NCBI RefSeq assembly: GCF_002075885.1
Contig: NZ_MDET01000015.1
Coordinates: forward strand, 26,882-90,881
DNA from: Manganibacter manganicus
GTDB taxonomy: Bacteria > Pseudomonadota > Alphaproteobacteria > Rhizobiales > Rhizobiaceae
Length of the DNA: 64,000 nucleotides
Direction of reading: 5' to 3'
Under the pieces are notes generated by a model. That model had not been told where the DNA came from. It saw only the letters and a list, made by a program, of their open reading frames with translations, and did no database searches. Positions within the stretch are counted from its first letter, which is position 1; the number at the start of each line of letters is the position of its first letter. Shown in pieces: positions 56,893-64,000 of the stretch. A program made the translations under genes and the position numbers.

Positions 56893-57542
56893 GTGCCCGC
56901 CCTCCCTGCGCGAAGGCGGCTGATTTCGTTCACGAGCGCCGCGACCTCGCGGGCCGCCGTCGCCGCCTCGTCCAGCTCGCAGACGAGGCGGCCGGTCTGC
57001 GCGGCCGAAGCGAAGGCGATGCGCTGTCCGATGGTTGTGGCGAGCACGGGCGGGTCGTGATCGGCCAGCATCTCGGCGGTCTCACGCGCCAGGACTGTGC
57101 GGGCGCCGCAGCGGTTGAGAACGAAGCGCGCCAGAAGATCAGGCCGGTAGATGCGAGCTTCCGCGAGGAGCGCGAGCATTTCGGCCGACGCCCATCCGTC
57201 GAGCGGCGACGGCTGCACCGGGATCAGGACGAGATCGGCGGCGAGCAAAGCCGAGCGCATCAGCGCGGCGACGCGGGGCGGACCGTCGATCACCACATGA
57301 TCGACATCGCGCGCCAGCTCGGGCGCCTCCCGGTGCAGCGTGTCGCGCGCCAGGCCGACGACGCCGAAGAGGCGCGGAAGGCCTTCGCGACTACGTTGCT
57401 GCGACCAGTCGAGCGCTGACCCCTGCGGGTCAGCGTCGATAACCGTGACGCGCTTTCCGCGGCTGGCCAGTTCACCAGCGAGGTTGAGGGCGAGCGTCGT
57501 CTTCCCGACGCCGCCCTTCTGATTGAGGAACGCGACGATCAT
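56889..57542 (-). CDS. parA: ParA-family partition ATPase
   Basis: 217 residues. The deviant Walker A is FLNQKGGVGKTTLALNLAGE; Walker B lies in VDHVVIDGPPRVAALMRSA. There is no N-terminal HTH, as in short type Ib ParA proteins. With the RHH partner it should stabilise the element when it replicates outside the chromosome. It overlaps repA by 4 bp. Confidence 0.94.
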   Translation of the reverse strand: MIVAFLNQKGGVGKTTLALNLAGELASRGKRVTVIDADPQGSALDWSQQRSREGLPRLFGVVGLARDTLHREAPELARDVDHVVIDGPPRVAALMRSALLAADLVLIPVQPSPLDGWASAEMLALLAEARIYRPDLLARFVLNRCGARTVLARETAEMLADHDPPVLATTIGQRIAFASAAQTGRLVCELDEAATAAREVAALVNEISRLRAGRAGT

Positions 57543-58699
57543 CGCACCCCTCCCGAGCGGTCTCGGAAAGGACGCTGACCGGCTTGGGATCGATCGTCGA
57601 ACAGCTTCGTCTGCGCGCTTTTCGGGTCAGCGGCTCTGCGACCGGAAGAAGCCGCGCTGAGGTTGCGCGCCGTCGCACGGATGAGGTTTTCCACATCGCA
57701 CGTGCGCTCTTCAGAGTTAGATTCTTGGTTAGACTCTAAGTTAAGGGGCCGATTTCGGCTTTGCTTTCTGTGTGTTAGACCCTGTTTGGGTTCCTGATAG
57801 CACGAGCCAAGGGTTCCCGATGGCACGATAGTGCGGGTTCCCGATAGCACGAGCCCGTCCACAGGTTTTCCACAAGGTGGGTGCGGCTCGAAGGCGAGCA
57901 GAACGCGGCCGCCAATCTCCACCTCCAGAAAGAGGGCGTAGCCGGGGAGCGGCTGGCGGCGGACGATATCGCGCAGTTCGAAGGCGAAGCGCTTGAACGG
58001 CGAGAGGCTGCCCGACTTCTGGTGAAGATGACGCAGATCGAAACGCCACCCCGCCCGCTGGCGGCCGCCGTGCTTGCGCACCAGGCGATAGAGCCAACGG
58101 TCGAGGCCGCCGGTCAGATCGAAATAGGTGCGGTCGATGGTCAGGACGAGCGCGTCATCGAGCACGGCCTTGTAGAACCAGTCGGGGACGATCAGTTCGA
58201 TCCCGTCGGGGCGGCCGTTACCGTCGGTGCGCTCCTGCCACTCATTGATCCATGAGAAGCGATGGCGGCGTCCTTCGGCCGGTTGTCGGATCGAGGTGGA
58301 AACGGTGGTCGACTGCAGGCGGTCGAGCGCGGCCTTGAGCCGTTGGTAGTCGCGCAAGCTGGTGCCGCGACCGACATAGGTGAGAATCTCGTAGGGAGTG
58401 GCGGCCATCAGGCGCGATGTGCGCAGCCCGGCGTCACGCGCCTCGACGATCTGGCTCGCCGCCCAGATCAGGATGTCGGCGTCCCAAATGGTCGCCATGC
58501 CATGATCGGGCACCGCTTCCACGCGGATCGCGACGTCGCCGGCGGCGAAGTCGATCGGCGCGGTGCGATGGGATTTGGAAAGAGAGAAGAAGGGATAGGT
58601 CATGAGATCCTGCGCGTCTCTTGGCGCGAAGTCGCCAGGGAGCGCCCGAAACAGGTCGAGCTGTCCGCGCTCCGATGGGTGACGACGCCGCACCGCCAT
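57539..58699 (-). CDS. repA: Replication initiator protein RepA
   Basis: 386 residues resembling the replication initiator protein A family of broad-host-range plasmids and ICEs: DIRNIELTW-like MTYPFFSLSKSHRTAPIDFA, LIWAASQIVEARDAGLRTSR, VGRGTSLRDYQRLKAALDRL, then YFDLTGGLDRWLYRLVRKHG and LRHLHQKSGSLSPFKRFAFE. After about residue 280 the sequence is low in family conservation and overlaps three DNA iterons. It implies the element can replicate. Confidence 0.9.
   Translation of the reverse strand: MAVRRRHPSERGQLDLFRALPGDFAPRDAQDLMTYPFFSLSKSHRTAPIDFAAGDVAIRVEAVPDHGMATIWDADILIWAASQIVEARDAGLRTSRLMAATPYEILTYVGRGTSLRDYQRLKAALDRLQSTTVSTSIRQPAEGRRHRFSWINEWQERTDGNGRPDGIELIVPDWFYKAVLDDALVLTIDRTYFDLTGGLDRWLYRLVRKHGGRQRAGWRFDLRHLHQKSGSLSPFKRFAFELRDIVRRQPLPGYALFLEVEIGGRVLLAFEPHPPCGKPVDGLVLSGTRTIVPSGTLGSCYQEPKQGLTHRKQSRNRPLNLESNQESNSEERTCDVENLIRATARNLSAASSGRRAADPKSAQTKLFDDRSQAGQRPFRDRSGGVR
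57788..57852. repeat. Three iteron-like 18-bp repeats inside repA
   Basis: Copies of GGGTTCCYGATRGCACGA start at 57788, 57811 and 57835 (spacing 23 and 24 bp). Because the spacing is not a multiple of three, the same DNA is read in two frames (VLSGT/VPSGT and SCYQEP). Conservation at DNA level points to RepA binding sites, probably part of an origin. Confidence 0.82.
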
Positions 58700-58716
58700 G
58701 AACGGACCGGGCGCGA

Positions 58717-58998
58717 TCAGCGTGCGAAGCGACCGACGGGCTGGCCCGTCGATGGCGTCTGGCGTTTGGCAGGAAGGACCGAACCGCGCGGGTCGGAGGT
58801 CGAGGTGACGGCGCCACGGTCGGCCCAGGTTTCAAGGTCGTCGACGGAATAGACGACGCGGCCGCCGAGCTTTCGATAGGCCGGGCCCGTCCCGTAGGTG
58901 CGGTGCTTCTCCAGCGTGCGGGCTGAAAGGCTGAGGAATTCTGCGGCTTCCTTGGTCCGCAGGAAGCGTGGCGGTAGAACGGCGGTATCGGGTCGCAT
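58717..58998 (-). CDS. AlpA-like helix-turn-helix protein
   Basis: 93 residues. The HTH_17/AlpA region is PPRFLRTKEAAEFLSLSART then LEKHRTYGTGPAYRKLGGRV and VYSVDDLETWADRG. It lies 17 bp upstream of repA on the same strand, so it probably regulates the rep-par-tra run. The basic tail is disordered. Confidence 0.9.
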   Translation of the reverse strand: MRPDTAVLPPRFLRTKEAAEFLSLSARTLEKHRTYGTGPAYRKLGGRVVYSVDDLETWADRGAVTSTSDPRGSVLPAKRQTPSTGQPVGRFAR

Positions 58999-59127
58999 GG
59001 ATCGGGCCTCCGTGGTGTTGCGGGAAGCCGCTGCGGTTCAGCGGCGAACAACGACCACGGTGGCGAAGGAAGGGCGACGGGAGGGATGAGGAACTTGCGG
59101 AGCTAAATTCCTCACCCCTCAGGGCGA

Positions 59128-59893
59128 TCACGAGCGACGGCGGTGACGAAGCATATTGAGATACCCGCCGTTGATGGCGTCGAGGCCGCCTTTGACCAGG
59201 CCGATCACCGAGGCGCGTAGAGGCGAGGTCTTCCACGACTCGGCCGAAATGCGCGGCTCGCCGTAAATCGCTATGGCGATTTCGCGATAGCTCGCGCCGT
59301 TCATGTGACCGTCGGCCGCCTGAATCATTCGGCGAAGACGACGGCGCTGCTGCTGGGTCATCCGCGTATCGGGCGGCGGTCTTTGGCCGCGAAGGCTGCG
59401 CCAGAGTCGCGTTAGCGTCTCGATCCGGCCGAGCATATCGGCATCGAACGGGATCATTGCGACGACGGGTTTTGTCGGGTCGCTGCCGGGCATCATGAGA
59501 GTCTGAAGGGGAGAATCGCCGCCATAGAAAGCGAGTTCTCCTTCAGGGCTGTCGCGGGTGATATCGAGCGGGCTAAGCGGAGGCGCTTCACCGAGCGACA
59601 GATGTTCTGGAGCCGGCGCCAGCGTGAGAACGGAGGGGACGACGGCAGGCGACCAGAGGACGGATTGTGTCAGAGCGGACAAACCCGGCCGTGCGGGGAA
59701 ATCGCAAACCCCACTGTTGCTGTGCTTCCAATGGCAGCGGCTCGGCCACGTCCGTCTCTTCCAGGATCTGGCGATAGGTTCGTTGGTAGGGTTCGTGTCG
59801 CCGCAGGCACTCCCACGCCAGCCCCTCGATCGCAAGCTGATCGAAGTAGTCGTAAGTGGGTGTCTCTCTCCAACGAGAAGTATCGGGCCTCAT
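59128..59893 (-). pseudogene. DUF6499-DUF2285 protein, frameshifted
   Basis: The N-terminal half (MRPDTSRWRETPTYDYFDQL to QQQWGLRFP) and the C-terminal half (ARPGLSALTQSVLWSPAVVP onward, DUF2285 with LTRLWRSLRGQRPPPDTRMT and LRRMIQAADGHMNGASYREI) are in different frames. Related proteins are continuous across WGLRF. The shift maps to a GGGG run at 59695-59698; loss of one base would restore one frame of about 255 residues. It may be a real mutation or a sequencing error. The family is linked to regulation in these elements. Confidence 0.75.
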
Positions 59894-59969
59894 ATTCAAC
59901 CCCGCCTTGGATTGCGCAAGTCGAGCGAGAATTGATTCCCTCGCATGGAGGTTGTGGGAAGCCAGAGAG

Positions 59970-60000
59970 CCGGCACCGCGCGGTGCCGCGGCGGCACCGC
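59970..60000. promoter_or_regulatory. Perfect 18-bp palindrome plus a third half-site
   Basis: CGGCACCGCGCGGTGCCG (59970-59987) is exactly self-complementary, and CGGCACCGCG repeats at 59991-60000. It lies upstream of the DUF2285 gene and could be an operator for a nearby regulator. Confidence 0.5.
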
Positions 60001-60026
60001 GATGACGAAGCGCCCGTTTATGCCAG

Positions 60027-60287
60027 TCAGTTGCAGCCTTCGCGCAGAAGCAGCCGATATCCGATCTGCGTCATCCAGCGTGCGCGCTCCAGATGGCCGT
60101 CGTGGACGCGACGCGCGCGCTCGGGGTCGCGGTGCGGGTCGATGCCGAACAAGATTTCGACGGCTTCCCGCCAATCCGCGCCGTCGGCAGTGGCATCAAG
60201 CAGGCGCATATAGAGCTTGATGTGCGACCTGTCGTAGTCGGTCAGCTCCTGGCCGGAGGGCGGATCATCGTCAACGGGAACAACCAT
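60027..60287 (-). CDS. DUF2285-like small protein
   Basis: 86 residues: ELTDYDRSHIKLYMRLLDAT, GADWREAVEILFGIDPHRDP and ARRVHDGHLERARWMTQIGY. The pattern is common in this element family and is usually labelled DUF2285/DNA-binding. The function is unknown. It is followed by a palindrome. Confidence 0.8.
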   Translation of the reverse strand: MVVPVDDDPPSGQELTDYDRSHIKLYMRLLDATADGADWREAVEILFGIDPHRDPERARRVHDGHLERARWMTQIGYRLLLREGCN

Positions 60288-60397
60288 GGCGTAGCTCGCT
60301 CAACTTGAGCCCATTTTCTCGCTGGATTTCATGCGGGATGGAGGTCTCTCGAGAAACGACGGATACTGACTCGGCGAAAGCTCTTTGCTGCAACCAG

Positions 60398-60646
60398 TCA
60401 CGTCTTTCGATTTCCGCGATCGTCAACGAGCAGCACTCCATGTCCTCGGTCAGTTGACAGGAGAACGATGCCTGCTGCTTCAAGCGCCCTGCGAACTTGA
60501 TCGCGCGTGGTCTCGTACACCTCGAGTCCGCTTTCGGATTCGAGGCGCTTGAGCGCGGTCAGCGATACCTGGGCCTTGTCAGCGAGCGTCTCCTGTGTCC
60601 AACCCAGCAACGCGCGCGCGGCCCGTGATTGTCGGGCGGTGATCAT
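60398..60646 (-). CDS. XRE-family helix-turn-helix regulator
   Basis: 82 residues: ITARQSRAARALLGWTQETL, ADKAQVSLTALKRLESESG form the HTH, and the C-terminus is a short DQVRRALEAAGIVLLSTDRG strand-helix unit. Such single-domain regulators often control ICE transfer. It is the most upstream gene of this minus-strand group. No target operator is certain. Confidence 0.88.
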   Translation of the reverse strand: MITARQSRAARALLGWTQETLADKAQVSLTALKRLESESGLEVYETTRDQVRRALEAAGIVLLSTDRGHGVLLVDDRGNRKT

Positions 60647-60805
60647 GCATGATCACCTCCCATCAGGGCCAATACGCACTCCAGAACTACGACTAAAATA
60701 GTCGCTCTTGATCGCGACGTCACCAGAAATGAGCATCGGCGACGCCGGTGCGCGACTCGGACTATCGTTTGATGACGCGGGTGATTCGGTCGAGATGCGG
60801 TGGCG

Positions 60806-60827
60806 GCCCCGGCCTTTCGGCCGGGGC
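60806..60827 (-). terminator. GC-rich hairpin after the second DUF736 gene
   Basis: GCCCCGGCC and GGCCGGGGC pair around TTTC, 11 bp past the DUF736 stop. On the plus strand it is followed by a short TTT; on the minus strand no T-run follows. Confidence 0.5.
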
Positions 60828-60837
60828 TTTGTCCGCC

Positions 60838-61164
60838 TCAGTCGGTGCGGCGGCCGTTGGGCCGGGACCAGATGAGGGAGAAGGTGTCGCCGTCCTCGTC
60901 GTCGAAGAGGTTGGCGTAGATCGGGGCGTTGAAGCTCGGATCGTCAAGCTTGAGGCCCAGATACTCGCGGCCCTCGTTGGAGCGCTTGGACCAGGCGGCG
61001 CCGATTTCGGCGCGGCCGACCAGGACCCGGTGGCTGGGGGCGTTCTCGCCGCTGGCGCGCAGGTCGGGGACGATGCGGACGTTCTTGGCCTGGACGCTGA
61101 GGGTGACGATGTCGCCGGTGTATTCGTTCGAGGCGGTCTTCTTGAAGGTGCCGATGGTGGCCAT
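60838..61164 (-). CDS. DUF736 protein (second copy)
   Basis: 108 residues from MATIGTFKKTASNEYTGDIV, then TLSVQAKNVRIVPDLRASGE, HRVLVGRAEIGAAWSKRSNE, YLGLKLDDPSFNAPIYANLF and FSLIWSRPNGRR. It is a longer, diverged relative of the copy at 55209. The function is unknown. Confidence 0.9.
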   Translation of the reverse strand: MATIGTFKKTASNEYTGDIVTLSVQAKNVRIVPDLRASGENAPSHRVLVGRAEIGAAWSKRSNEGREYLGLKLDDPSFNAPIYANLFDDEDGDTFSLIWSRPNGRRTD

Positions 61165-61730
61165 TGTAGGTCTCCGTATCCATTTTCGAGCCCGCACCAT
61201 TGCGGCCTCGATGGCGATCGGCAGGCCGGAGGCGGGCGACGACACATCGCTTGCGACCGGAGCACCGCGGAGGATGGCGCAGGCGCGACTTTGTTGTTTC
61301 GCGAGGAATGACGGCGCAGCCGGCAGGGGAAGAAAGTCGCGACGCGCCATTGTGGCATAGGCGCTCGAGGCGCAGCCGTCCTTCGGCCAGATCAGGCCAT
61401 TGAAGAGGCCGTATGGAGCGGTCGCTGAATGGACAGAACGCGGAGACCCAGGCCACACGCTGCCGCCAAAGACTCGCCGGACGTCACCGACTCCATCGCC
61501 TCATTCCGGGCCATCGCACGCAACCTCTGTCCCAGACGCCAACAGCAAGATCGCACCGCTCGCCGGAGATGGTCGGCTTGCCGTTACAAACGCTGCTCCC
61601 CCATCCGCTCAATACGCGGCCGCCTGCCCGGGACTCGCCTTGGCATTCCGTGCGCTCGCCTGCTCTGTGCCATCCGAAAGGACACGAACGTGATATCTCT
61701 CTTAGCCGGGGCCGTTCACGGCTTTCCGCA
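61165..61730. other. Gene-poor interval
   Basis: Several open frames on both strands lack plausible composition, starts or family patterns. The stretch probably holds the upstream regulatory region of the DUF736 gene. Nothing else was supported. Confidence 0.5.
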
Positions 61731-62171
61731 TCAGACGCGAGACAGTTGGCCCGCCGAAGGGTCGGAGGCCGCCATGCCGATGATCCGCGCGAAGGCGGTC
61801 ACGCCGACAGCGACAGCTCCGATGATCGAGAACACGATCTGCCAGGTCTCGGACGGCATGGTGTGTTTCACGACGCCATGGGTGGCGTGGAAACCCGCGA
61901 TCACCGCAGGCGCGACAAAGGCGATGGCGATCAGGAGGCGCGCCCAGATCGGGCGGACGGTGGCGAGCAGGAACTGGCCGACGCCGAAGGTGAGACCAGC
62001 CCCGACGAAGCCGACGATGATCGCGCCGAGCCATCCGGCGCCCGTGCCATACGCCCACATGCCGAGGCTCACGCCTACGAAGAACGGGAGCGCATAGACG
62101 GCAAGCGTTAAGAGCAGCCAGCAGAGGAAGCCAATGGCGGCGAAACTGAGAAGAATGCCAAGGAAGATCAT
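61731..62171 (-). CDS. ICE-associated membrane protein, unknown function
   Basis: 146 residues from MIFLGILLSFAAIGFLCWLL with four helices, including YALPFFVGVSLGMWAYGTGA, AIIVGFVGAGLTFGVGQFLL and IVFSIIGAVAVGVTAFARII. It recurs in this element family. No function is assigned. Confidence 0.75.
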   Translation of the reverse strand: MIFLGILLSFAAIGFLCWLLLTLAVYALPFFVGVSLGMWAYGTGAGWLGAIIVGFVGAGLTFGVGQFLLATVRPIWARLLIAIAFVAPAVIAGFHATHGVVKHTMPSETWQIVFSIIGAVAVGVTAFARIIGMAASDPSAGQLSRV

Positions 62172-62307
62172 GGTGGTTTCTCCGTGAGAATGGTCTGACG
62201 GTCGCGCCTCCACCACCACCACGGCGCTGCTCTATTCTAGCAGGGAATAGCGCCGTCGGGAACGGAAACCTATCGGTATCCGCTTTGGCCGGACGGCCGT
62301 CGCCCCG

Positions 62308-62475
62308 TCATGGGGCGAACGGATCGATCTCACTGACGATCTCGGTTTCATCGCCGTCGAACTCGTTGGCGGTTGTGACCGAGAGAGTGCCGTCGCCGGC
62401 TCGGAAGATGACGATGACGGCCATCAAGGTGGTGGCGAGGCTGAAGGCGTAGGCGTGGGCGTCGGGGAAGGACAT
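62308..62475 (-). CDS. 55-residue hypothetical protein
   Basis: MSFPDAHAYAFSLATTLMAV opens one membrane helix (continuing IVIFRA), followed by an acidic tail (EFDGDETEIVSEIDPFAP). It is short but with good composition; the role is unknown. It lies 135 bp left of the IS. Confidence 0.55.
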   Translation of the reverse strand: MSFPDAHAYAFSLATTLMAVIVIFRAGDGTLSVTTANEFDGDETEIVSEIDPFAP

Positions 62476-62688
62476 TGCTCCGGCTCCTGTTTGAGCGGAG
62501 GACCATCCCCCGCTGACAGGCGCCCGAAGTGTCCGGCCGTGGGCCGCAATCACCGCGCAGGCGCAGCCGGAGCGGCGGCACGCGTCTCGCGTAGTCCGAC
62601 CCTTGATGAGGTGGAACGGCCCGCTCCGACAGCATCGAAGTGCTAAAAGGTGGTCGTTGTCGCAAACGCCACAAGGAGGGACCGTTCC

Positions 62689-63732
62689 GTGAAAGATGTT
62701 ACCACTATTGGACTGGACTTGGCGAAGCACGTTTTCCAGGCTTTTGGCGCGGATGCCGAGGGCACTCCGCTATTCAACCGGAAGCTTCGTCGCGCCGAGG
62801 TGCTGCGTTTCTTCGAGAGATTGCCACGGTGCCTGGTCGGGATGGAAGCCTGCGCCAGTGCGCACTACTGGGCGCGTGAGATCTCGGCCTTCGGCCACGA
62901 TGTCAGGCTGCTACCGCCTCAATACGTCAAGCCGTTCGTCAAGCGCGGCAAGACCGACGCCGCCGACGCAGAAGCCATCGCTGAGGCGGTGACGCGAAAG
63001 ACGATGCGGTTCGTCCCGGTTAAGACGGCTGAGCAGCAGGCTGCGGTGATGGTGCTCAAAACGCGGGCCCTACTGGTGCGTCAGAGGACACAAGCGATCA
63101 ATGCATTGCGCGCCCATTTGGGAGAGCTGGGTATCATCGCTCCGACCGGCATCGCCAACGTCAAAGCATTGGCGCCAATCATCCGGGATGAGGAAGACAC
63201 CCGACTTCCTCCGGCTGCGCGCTTTGCCCTGACCGAAATCATCAATCAGATCGAGATGCTCGCCACACAGATCGACAAACTCGAACGTGAGATCGTCATC
63301 CAGGCCAAGCAGGATGATGAGATGCGGCGCCTCGCGACCATCCCTGGCGTTGGCGCCATTATCGCCATGGCCGTAAAGGCATTCGTTCCCGATCCCGCCG
63401 GCTTCAAATCCGCTCGCCACTTTGCAGCCTGGATCGGGCTCACCCCGAAAGCGCATTCCAGCGGCGGCAAAGAACGGTTAGGGCGAATATCGAAGATGGG
63501 CAATCCGGTGCTGCGATCATTGCTGACGACGGGGGCGGCATCGGTGCTACGTCATGTGCAGTATCGCGACCGAGTTTGGCCGTGGCTGAAGAACATGCTC
63601 ACGCGGCGACCCTTCAAGGTCGTGGCGGTGGCGCTCGCCAATAAGATCGCCCGGATGATCTGGGTATTGCTGACCAGAGGTGGAATCTACCGAGATCCAA
63701 CAGGAATCGAGGCAGGACCTGTCGCCGCATAA
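62689..63732 (+). CDS. IS110/IS1111-family DEDD transposase
   Basis: 347 residues from a GTG start with AAGGAGGG upstream. The N-terminal DEDD_Tnp_IS110 domain has D in TTIGLDLAKHVFQ, E in VGMEACASAHYWAREI and D-x-x-D in RGKTDAADAEAIAEAV. The C-terminal Tnp_20 domain is LATIPGVGAIIAMAVKAFV to FAAWIGLTPKAHSSGGKERL, with the catalytic-type Ser region SSGGKERLGRISKMGN. Intact, so probably active. Confidence 0.95.
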   Translation: MKDVTTIGLDLAKHVFQAFGADAEGTPLFNRKLRRAEVLRFFERLPRCLVGMEACASAHYWAREISAFGHDVRLLPPQYVKPFVKRGKTDAADAEAIAEAVTRKTMRFVPVKTAEQQAAVMVLKTRALLVRQRTQAINALRAHLGELGIIAPTGIANVKALAPIIRDEEDTRLPPAARFALTEIINQIEMLATQIDKLEREIVIQAKQDDEMRRLATIPGVGAIIAMAVKAFVPDPAGFKSARHFAAWIGLTPKAHSSGGKERLGRISKMGNPVLRSLLTTGAASVLRHVQYRDRVWPWLKNMLTRRPFKVVAVALANKIARMIWVLLTRGGIYRDPTGIEAGPVAA

Positions 63733-63983
63733 GCGCAGGACCGCCGAGACGAGCTGCCCGGCGACCCCCGGCAGGTGAGGTGCACAACAGACGATGAACC
63801 ACGGGACGAAATCCCGAAACAGGACAGGCCGAAACCCGTGACGCGCACAAAGCGCGCCCCCTTGATCCAGCCACCTGCTTCGCGGACTTCATCGAGGCCA
63901 GCGGTCATGACCGCACCAGTAGGCCGGACATATGACCGCACCGTCCTCATGTGGTGAAATCGACTGAAAAGCATCCTTGCACC
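63733..63983 (+). ncRNA. Candidate guide (bridge/seek) RNA of the IS1111-type element
   Basis: The long 3' non-coding end contains three clear short hairpins: CTGCC with GGCAG near 63752, CGGGA-cgaaa-TCCCG near 63803, and GCGC-acaaa-GCGC near 63844. Published work on IS110/IS1111 elements places a target-specifying RNA here. Assignment is by position and folding only. Confidence 0.5.
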
Positions 63984-64000
63984 GCGGGCCGTTCCACATA

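Larger units (their letters stand above)
62611..63997 (+). mobile_element. IS110-family insertion sequence, IS1111 type
   Basis: A single transposase gene is bounded by perfect 14-bp subterminal inverted repeats, GTGGAACGGCCCGC at 62611-62624 and GCGGGCCGTTCCAC at 63984-63997. Subterminal IRs and a long 3' non-coding end (about 250 bases against 64 on the 5' side) are features of the IS1111 subgroup. True ends lie a few bases outside the IRs; the right one is near the window edge. Confidence 0.85.

Noticed and set aside
60271..60483. 70-residue minus-strand frame between DUF2285-like and XRE genes
   Set aside because: Overlaps both neighbours in another frame and lacks family patterns; not enough support to call a gene.

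Overview
The window comes from a high-GC alphaproteobacterial chromosome, most likely order Hyphomicrobiales, family Phyllobacteriaceae (Mesorhizobium/Aminobacter-like). This rests on gene content and order (argJ beside a GNAT gene, a PpiC foldase divergent from secA, an ECF sigma factor with an NrsF-type anti-sigma, etfA/etfB near a PduO-type adenosyltransferase and a twin-transmembrane protein). The genus is inferred; no rRNA gene is present.

Bases 1 to about 20,490 are core chromosome. They hold arginine biosynthesis (argJ), a TetR regulator divergent from a small membrane protein, a periplasmic PpiC foldase, secA, an ECF/NrsF stress-signalling pair, 3-hydroxyacyl-CoA dehydrogenase with electron-transfer flavoprotein, a rhomboid protease, cobalamin adenosylation, an SDR enzyme, YihY and EamA membrane proteins, GluQRS, an AlkA-type DNA glycosylase, an HNH nuclease, DsbB, YqaA, tRNA-Leu(CAA) and gluconokinase.

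At 20,493 there is a 5' fragment of a tRNA-Arg gene, followed about 250 bp later by a complete, different tRNA-Arg(CCG) with its own promoter. This looks like the edge of an acquired region. From there to about 39 kb lies a stress and metabolism cargo: a HEPN-like protein, Hsp20, an NDUFS4-like protein, several very small membrane proteins, a 2-keto-4-pentenoate hydratase-like enzyme, an outer-membrane porin and a DapA-family aldolase. It ends in a complete kdp potassium-uptake locus (kdpFABCDE). That locus has two extra small ORFs, a strong hairpin between kdpA and kdpB, and a PTS EIIA(Ntr)-like gene after kdpE. Two broken hsp20 copies flank the cargo, and one is joined to a piece resembling the NDUFS4-like gene, so the cargo has been rearranged.

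From about 39 to 62.5 kb is the backbone of a Tra/Trb-type conjugative element, almost all on the minus strand: a LysR regulator, DUF2274, trbI-G-F-L-K-J-E-D-C-B, a CopG-type protein, traG, a DUF3363 relaxase, a lytic transglycosylase, DUF736, traF, DUF2840, a ribbon-helix-helix protein, parA, repA, an AlpA-like regulator, DUF2285 proteins and an XRE regulator. Between the relaxase and transglycosylase genes is a convincing oriT with three copies of a GC-rich palindrome and an IncP/T-border-like nick site. Inside repA are three 18-bp iteron-like repeats kept independently of reading frame. No integrase is present, so the other end of the element lies past 64 kb.

The window ends in an IS110-family (IS1111-type) insertion with 14-bp subterminal inverted repeats. 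Its long 3' non-coding end is the expected place for a target-specifying guide RNA (bridge RNA/seekRNA).
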